From NCBI GenBank assembly GCA_033398695.1, contig CM065814.1, positions 81,858,358-81,922,357 of the forward strand: DNA of 64,000 nucleotides, written 5' to 3'. The DNA is from Orobanche coerulescens (Eukaryota; Streptophyta; Magnoliopsida; Lamiales; Orobanchaceae). Positions 59,068-64,000 of this stretch are shown in pieces (within the stretch, counting starts at the first letter, position 1; every line of letters starts with the position of its first letter). Below the pieces are notes generated by a model, which was given only the letters and a program-made list of their open reading frames with translations, ran no database searches and was not told the DNA's origin. Position numbers and translations under genes: made by a program.

Positions 59068-60371
59068 GTCTACCAACTAAGAGCAAGAATTTTTTTCCGA
59101 CTTCTAAAAATTCCGAAAAAAAAATAAAAAAAAATCAAAATTGGAAACCCTAATTCCTATCTCCTCTGCTGTCGCCGACGGTAGTAACCAGATTGACTGA
59201 TTACCTTTTTCCTCTTCCCCATGCCGATCGTCTTCATCTTCTTCCCTAAGGGCTGCCGTTTACTGCAAACCACCGCACACTAGATCAAACGAAGCCGCCA
59301 TCACACCATGAACCACCAGATGGCGGCCCATCGTTTTCATACCTCCAATTTCCACCCCTGCAACCTAGCCAAAACCCTAATTGCAAACCAATTCGGTCGC
59401 CTACCACCACGACACCGCGAGATTCACCAACCCCAGGTTGGACCTCCAACCTACGGCGGCCTTTTTCCCTGCCGCCACACAAATTCGCGTTGCAACCACT
59501 GCAGTATGACCCATCCAGATCTGGCCTCCCGTCATCCACCATTAGCAGCAACCCGTCATCTCCAGACAAATCAGGTCTCCTCCCTCACCCCGACAGAGCC
59601 GTTTTCCCCCACAGATGCCCACACAGAGAATGAATAGCTAGTCCCGATCTGCTCCAGGTTCAAGCGGAACGAACCTTACTCAAGTTGGCTGCCAAAGTTC
59701 TTGTCATCCTTGGCTTTTCGAGTTGGGCCGATTCTTGCAGATTGGAGGACAAAATGAAACAACCACTTGGGCCTAATTCATTTGGGTTCACAAAGGGCCT
59801 AATATATTTTAACACTTTGTTCATAAATGCAATTAAATTAATCATATTATTTTTTGTTAATGAATTGCATAAATCTTAACCATTTTTATTATATTATAAG
59901 GAGATTCTCTTAACTTCACTTTGGCGAATTGTCAAGAGTTCTGACTGATGATTCAAGCGGATGATCGAAATAAGGATTGCAATTTCACAAAATAAATTGA
60001 TGGTATGTCCTATGAAAGAATCGTATCTTTCCGGCAAGGTAATCCTAAATAATCCTACTATTTGGAATATGTGCAATTTCACATGCTTATTTTATTGCAT
60101 ATTTATCTATAAATTTGTTATATTTATACGTATTTAACCAATAAAAGCATGATGCAATCACAACTTTAATTAGATCAAAGTACATTCTTAAAGCAAATTG
60201 AATTAAAAATAATTCATGCGAACTAATCCATATCGAGGCATAAGACACCTATTTGATTGCATATTATGTGTATAGATATATTTCTTATGCCTATATCTAT
60301 AAATATACATATATTTTGCATGCATCTATAGATATTGCATGCAATTAGGCTACATAATTAATAGATATTCA
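59068..60371. other. Unassigned sequence between H LTR and PIF-like element
   Basis: 59130-59640 is GC-richer than its surroundings and starts near GGAAACCCTAATTCC. One open stretch, 59308-59637 (+, 109 codons, MNHQMAAHRFHTS), is rich in H, P and T and has no domain I know; it could be the 5' part of a LINE, a transposon-captured gene piece or chance. 59640-59880 contains GGGCCTAATT-type words. 60090-60360 is AT-rich with repeated ATAGATAT and GCATGCA words. I see no reliable gene. Confidence 0.4.
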
Positions 60372-60632
60372 GAGCGGGGGGTGTGGTGGTACCGTGGGTG
60401 GCGCCATCACTACCAGCCCAGAATATGCTATGGCGCACCACACCATGAGTCGTGCCATCACCATGGCTCCACGCCGTGGGATATTTTTTTTTCTTTTTTC
60501 CTTTAATAAAACTTGGACTTTTGTTGCACTTTTCCAAATCAAACCGTTGGGACCAACGGCTACAATGCCGTTTTTTTAACTTTTCCCAATTAAATACAAT
60601 TTAATTCAGAAATCTAATCCCCAAAAAAACCT

Positions 60633-60640
60633 TATAAATA
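60633..60640 (+). promoter_or_regulatory. TATA box of PIF-like ORF1
   Basis: TATAAATA lies 85 bp before the ATG at 60718, followed by a pyrimidine-rich leader. Confidence 0.55.
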
Positions 60641-60717
60641 CCCCTTATTATTCCATACTTCCCACACACTTCCAATCTATTACTAATCTCTACTTCTATT
60701 ATCTATTTCCATCCAAA

Positions 60718-61932
60718 ATGAATCCAAACTCACCATGGATCAACAACATGCTAAACGATCCGACGAACCAAATGCCGGGATCATCTTCGAATCCCGGTAA
60801 CAATCCGGGATCGTCTTCGAATCCCGGTTACTTTCCCACCTTCCAAACCTCATTTATGAATCCCGAAGATCTACCATTGTTTGGCCAATGGAAATTACAA
60901 CAACAGCAAAACCAATATAATCAATTTACACAAACTCAACAAACAAACCAAGGCATCCCTTCCCAACCAAATTCGGACCACGCTTCGTTTCATCTAGTAG
61001 ACGAAGACGAAGATGAAGATAAAATGGAATCCGATGAAGAAATTGTTCTGACACCGACCTCAAAAAAAAGGAGGACAAAGACGATGGAGAAGAAGCCAAA
61101 GTCAAAGGCGAAGACGAAGAAAAGCAACAAATATAGAGAGGTCGATGAAGATGTGGTCCCGTCCCGACAACCACGAATTTTTTGGAGCCAAGACGAGGAG
61201 TATCTTTTGGAGGAGTGTTACATCCAAGTATCATAGGATCTAAAAATGGGTGCAGATCAACAAAGGGATACATTTTGGTACAAAGTGCTCGATGCATACA
61301 ACAAGGAAGCAAATAGGCTTAACTATACTATTCGTGCCAAAAACATGTTGACGAGAAAGTGGATTCCAATGAATAAAGATATCAAGAAGTTTAATACGGT
61401 TGTTGATGAAACGGCGGTTATGAGTGGGGAAGGTGATAAAGATTTTATGAATCATTGTCACATTTTGTTTAGAAAATCAACGGGTTATGAATTTAGACAC
61501 TTGACCGCTTGGGGCTTTTTGAAAGACAAGCACAAGTGAAAAAATCCCGACTCGACTTTGTCAAGACGTAATCGTCTTCGGCCTACGAACGAGGAGCCCG
61601 AACATTTTGGACCCGATGAGTTGCCACGGCCAGACGGCATTTACCGGGTTTCAAAGAGTCAACATTCGTCAAACTCGACCGCTAGTTCCGGTTCAAACCC
61701 GGTATTGTTTCAAGAAATGTTTCAACAATAATACGAGTTAGACCGCAAGGCAAAGATGGATGTTCTCGAGCAACAGTCACTCGCGAGAGTTACTTTATAT
61801 GAATCACAAAAGATTGCCGAGGAGCTGCGGGTGCTACAAATGGATACAAGCAAGATGGATCCGATTAACACAAGGATCGTGAAAGCACAACAAGCTCGAA
61901 TCCGGGCAAAGTATCCTACCGATGAGGATTAG
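60718..61932 (+). pseudogene. PIF/Harbinger ORF1-type Myb-like protein, three nonsense codons
   Basis: One frame runs from ATG 60718 to TAG 61930-61932 (405 codons) with only three internal stops, at about 61234 (TAG), 61537 (TGA, probably from TGG) and 61728 (TAA). The N-terminus is N/P/S/Q-rich. An acidic stretch (DEDEDEDK, about residues 95-110) and a basic nuclear-localisation-like stretch (KKRRTK, KKPKSKAKTKK) follow, then a Myb/trihelix-like segment (FWSQDEEYLLEE, WYKVLDAYNKE, RWIPMN-type). The C-terminal part (LARVTLYESQKIAEEL, QQARIRAKY) resembles the NAM-associated domain. Plant databases often mislabel such proteins glutathione S-transferase T3-like. ORF1 proteins help PIF transposase bind DNA. 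Confidence 0.75.
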
Positions 61933-62227
61933 GCTTTTATTTCTATATTTATGTACTAGTTTTAATTTTATGCATTTTTTTAAATGTAATGTGTTTTTTT
62001 ATATGTAATGTGTTTTTTTAATTAATGAAGTTTATTTTAGCTTATATTGTGTATATTTTATTTTATGTAAAAGAAAAAAAAATGGCCGACGGCACCAGAA
62101 TTTCTGGTGCCAACGAATACGGGCAAAATGTGGTGCCGTGGGGTTTCTGGGCCATGGAGCTTTTTGCTGACATGGTAGCATTTTTTCCCACGGCACCAAC
62201 TCCACGACATCATCGCACCTAATGCTC

Positions 62228-64000
62228 TAAGCCTAATTTCTACTGCTTGCAAGATACAATGAGAACGAAGCTTCATATGTATTCCTAAATCCCATCGAAA
62301 TCATGACCATATCTTGGTTCTAAACAAAATAATCCCATTATTGAATAATTTATCATGGATGAACTCAAATTATGTGAAACGTATTCGCTTCCTTCTCTTG
62401 TTTATGAATATGGCTAATCCAACTCGTTCGAAATTCAACATCTTGGACTAAGAAAGACTTGAGTGCCATAAATGAGATTATGATATTAAGACGTTAGCGC
62501 CACACTTTCTGTTCATACAGACGACGAACCGTTTTAAAAGGTGAAAGAAAGTGCGATGATGTTCTTAGGTGAAATATCGACCCCAACTTATGGTAGGAAT
62601 ATCTTTAGATGAAATCGCCATATCTTTAGATGAAATCGCCAATGAACTGTGGGATGCTCTTAAGGGCCATTTCGAGAATATTGTTTCTCGAGTTGACCGT
62701 GCAGTGGGATGAAATCCACTTGCTTCATTATAACACGTCAACAACTTCAATAAAGATATGCTCCACCTTAAGGCGCATCTCATTTTTTTGTGTGTGAAAA
62801 GAAACTCACATAAGACGACATGATCCAGAAAAAAACTTTCTAATTTCCCTACTTAAGTGCTTATACTAACGAATCAGTATATGTTAGAGTACGATAATGT
62901 TATGCCTGCCGAGACAAAGCAAATTCTCGAGGCTAGTAATGGCAAAGTGAAATGTGGAAAGAACCCTGATGAATAGGGGACTCGACGTGCCAATCCCAAA
63001 CCACATAGAATGAATTCGCATGGTGGAAACGGATGTGGCAGTCGCAGACGTGGTCGTGGTCATGGAGGATAATGAGAAGAGACGACACTCCTATCTCCCA
63101 ATAAACGAGTTGTCCCCTAATGTGAGATTGCTGCCATTGATATACGAACTGCCATGCAAGCAAATATTTCACGATCAACTAGAAGAGATATTGAGATTTC
63201 GACGAATAGGAAACTCACTAATATAGAGGAAGGCGACCATGACATGACCCCCAATGTCACTTTTACATTTACCGATGGCAGTATTGCACCATATGTGCCC
63301 AAGTCATTAGACGCCCCTCCTCTATGACTAATGTTATCGGTAGACAAGATATTAGTAATGGTCTGATGTATTTTGGTTTCGAACAAGATATTATTGCTGC
63401 TTACGTACACAGTGATTGACTTTAGTCAAATTGCCGAATATTGTTCATATGCTTATAGTTCAGAGTTTTTTACTCGTGTTATCGTTTGACGAATGAATCG
63501 AGGAACACTCGAGTGACTATGATGATTGGATCATCCCACTTCATCCAAGGACGCGGCACCCCTGGTTCTTGATGCTTCATGGCACCGTTTTACAGTCACC
63601 GACACTCTATATACATTGAGAGTGACTAACTCGAACCTTACAAACCTCTAAGGATATATATCAGCAACTTTCGTGTTGAAACCTATTGTGAGATGGAATA
63701 GAGTATCTCTATATTACTCCTAATGAGAGCGGTCGAAAGCGCATTTTAGAGAAACTTACGAGTCAATCTAGTGGACTGCACATCACTGCAATTGGGGATG
63801 TTGAATCCTATGTGATTACCTATAACGAACTTTGGGACGCTGACTCGTACAGGCTTTGGCATGATCGGTTGGGGAATCCAGGTCAGAACATGATGATCTG
63901 CACGAACATCTTTTTTCTTTCGCGTGTAAAGTAGAAGCGGGCAACGAACCCACGTAATGAACTTTGTTGGTGTTCCTCAAGCTATGTCATCCAGATCATC
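62228..64000 (+). pseudogene. Decayed Ty1/Copia gag-protease remnant, runs out of window
   Basis: No long frame survives. Pieces read across frames include IANELWDALKGHFEN (about 62630, gag-like), an RRGRGHGG basic stretch (about 63040) where a gag zinc region is expected, TFTDGSIAPYVPKS (about 63270), and LHITAIGDVESYVITYNELWDADSYRLWHDRLGNPGQNMM (about 63780-63900) typed here only as separate words: DSYRLWHDRLGNPGQNMM is the pre-integrase motif of Copia polyproteins. Orientation is plus. LTRs are not seen. An older, unrelated family to J and the Sirevirus. Confidence 0.6.

Larger units (their letters stand above)
60372..62227 (+). mobile_element. PIF/Harbinger-like element carrying ORF1 only
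   Basis: The ends are similar inverted repeats: GAGCGGGGGGTGTGGTGGT at left and GAGCATTAGGTGCGATGAT read inward from 62227. Flanking TCA/TAA could be a decayed 3-bp target duplication of TWA type. Subterminal GTGCCGTGG and CACGGCACCA words recur near both ends (60392, 62131, 62193), and GGCACCAG/CTGGTGCC is an inverted repeat near 62090. Length is 1856 bp. There is an ORF1-like protein but no DDE transposase, so it could only be mobilised in trans. Confidence 0.7.

Noticed and set aside
59285..59569. Glycine-rich minus-strand frame
   Set aside because: It mirrors the proline-rich plus-strand composition of a GC-richer patch. Neither strand shows a known domain.
1..64000. tRNA, rRNA, snRNA or microsatellite-free host exons
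   Set aside because: I looked for tRNA-like A/B boxes and cloverleaf ends, rRNA words and spliced host gene patterns on both strands and found none I could support.

Overview
The window is plant nuclear heterochromatin, almost certainly from a eudicot. It is packed with LTR retrotransposons of typical plant lineages: Ty3/Gypsy chromoviruses of the Tekay/Del type, two Ty1/Copia families (one a Sirevirus with an env-like region), a hAT transposon of the TTF-zinc-finger type and a PIF/Harbinger-like element. I found no intact host gene, tRNA, rRNA or CRISPR array. Species cannot be assigned from sequence alone. Element letters below (C, D, F, G, H, I, J) are my own labels.

Layout. 1-1781 is the 3' part of a plus-strand F-family LTR lying in an older minus-strand H LTR (1782-4271). 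A short C-type LTR end follows (about 4285-4365), then a degenerate hAT element (4432-7905) sitting in the LTR of minus-strand element I (LTR to 9628, pol remnant 9629-10262). Element C (5' LTR 10263-14313, a 391-bp non-coding interior, 3' LTR from 14705) is inserted into the pol of I. Element D (5' LTR 14869-17193, gag from 17390) is inserted into the 3' LTR of C. Element G (minus strand, 17912-46525) is inserted into the gag of D, proven by a 5-bp target duplication AGTAC on both sides. G is itself rearranged: its low-coordinate half holds a second G pol fragment fused to gag/protease and the 5' LTR of an F element (20776-27319), and its 5' LTR is split by Copia element J (35464-45803), which is a partial tandem LTR-interior-LTR-leader. 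After D gag resumes (46531-46918) come an F LTR remnant, a 5'-truncated Sirevirus (47369-56368) with a C-type LTR fragment in its reverse transcriptase, a second H LTR (56369-59067), an unassigned stretch, a PIF/Harbinger-like element carrying only ORF1 (60372-62227), and a decayed Copia remnant to the window end.

Most notable signal. Every Gypsy LTR long enough to show its U3 carries an array of short GC-cored palindromes just upstream of the TATA box. In the best-preserved copies there are about twelve, largely grouped in fours, mostly 23 bp centre to centre (about 18-19 bp at one step). The palindrome itself differs between families: TTACGTACGTAA, TAGCGTACGCTA, TAGCGTGCGCTA, TTACGGCCGTAA and GTGCCGCGGCAC. 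Spacing, position and some intervening spacers (one with a W-box-like GTCAAC) are kept. Two LTRs of the same family F carry entirely different palindromes. This looks like a phased binding platform for a dimeric protein whose recognition sequence has turned over.

All coding regions are broken by stops, frameshifts or nested insertions. Nothing here looks like an autonomous element. Boundaries marked as approximate, motif counts and similarity statements were made by eye.
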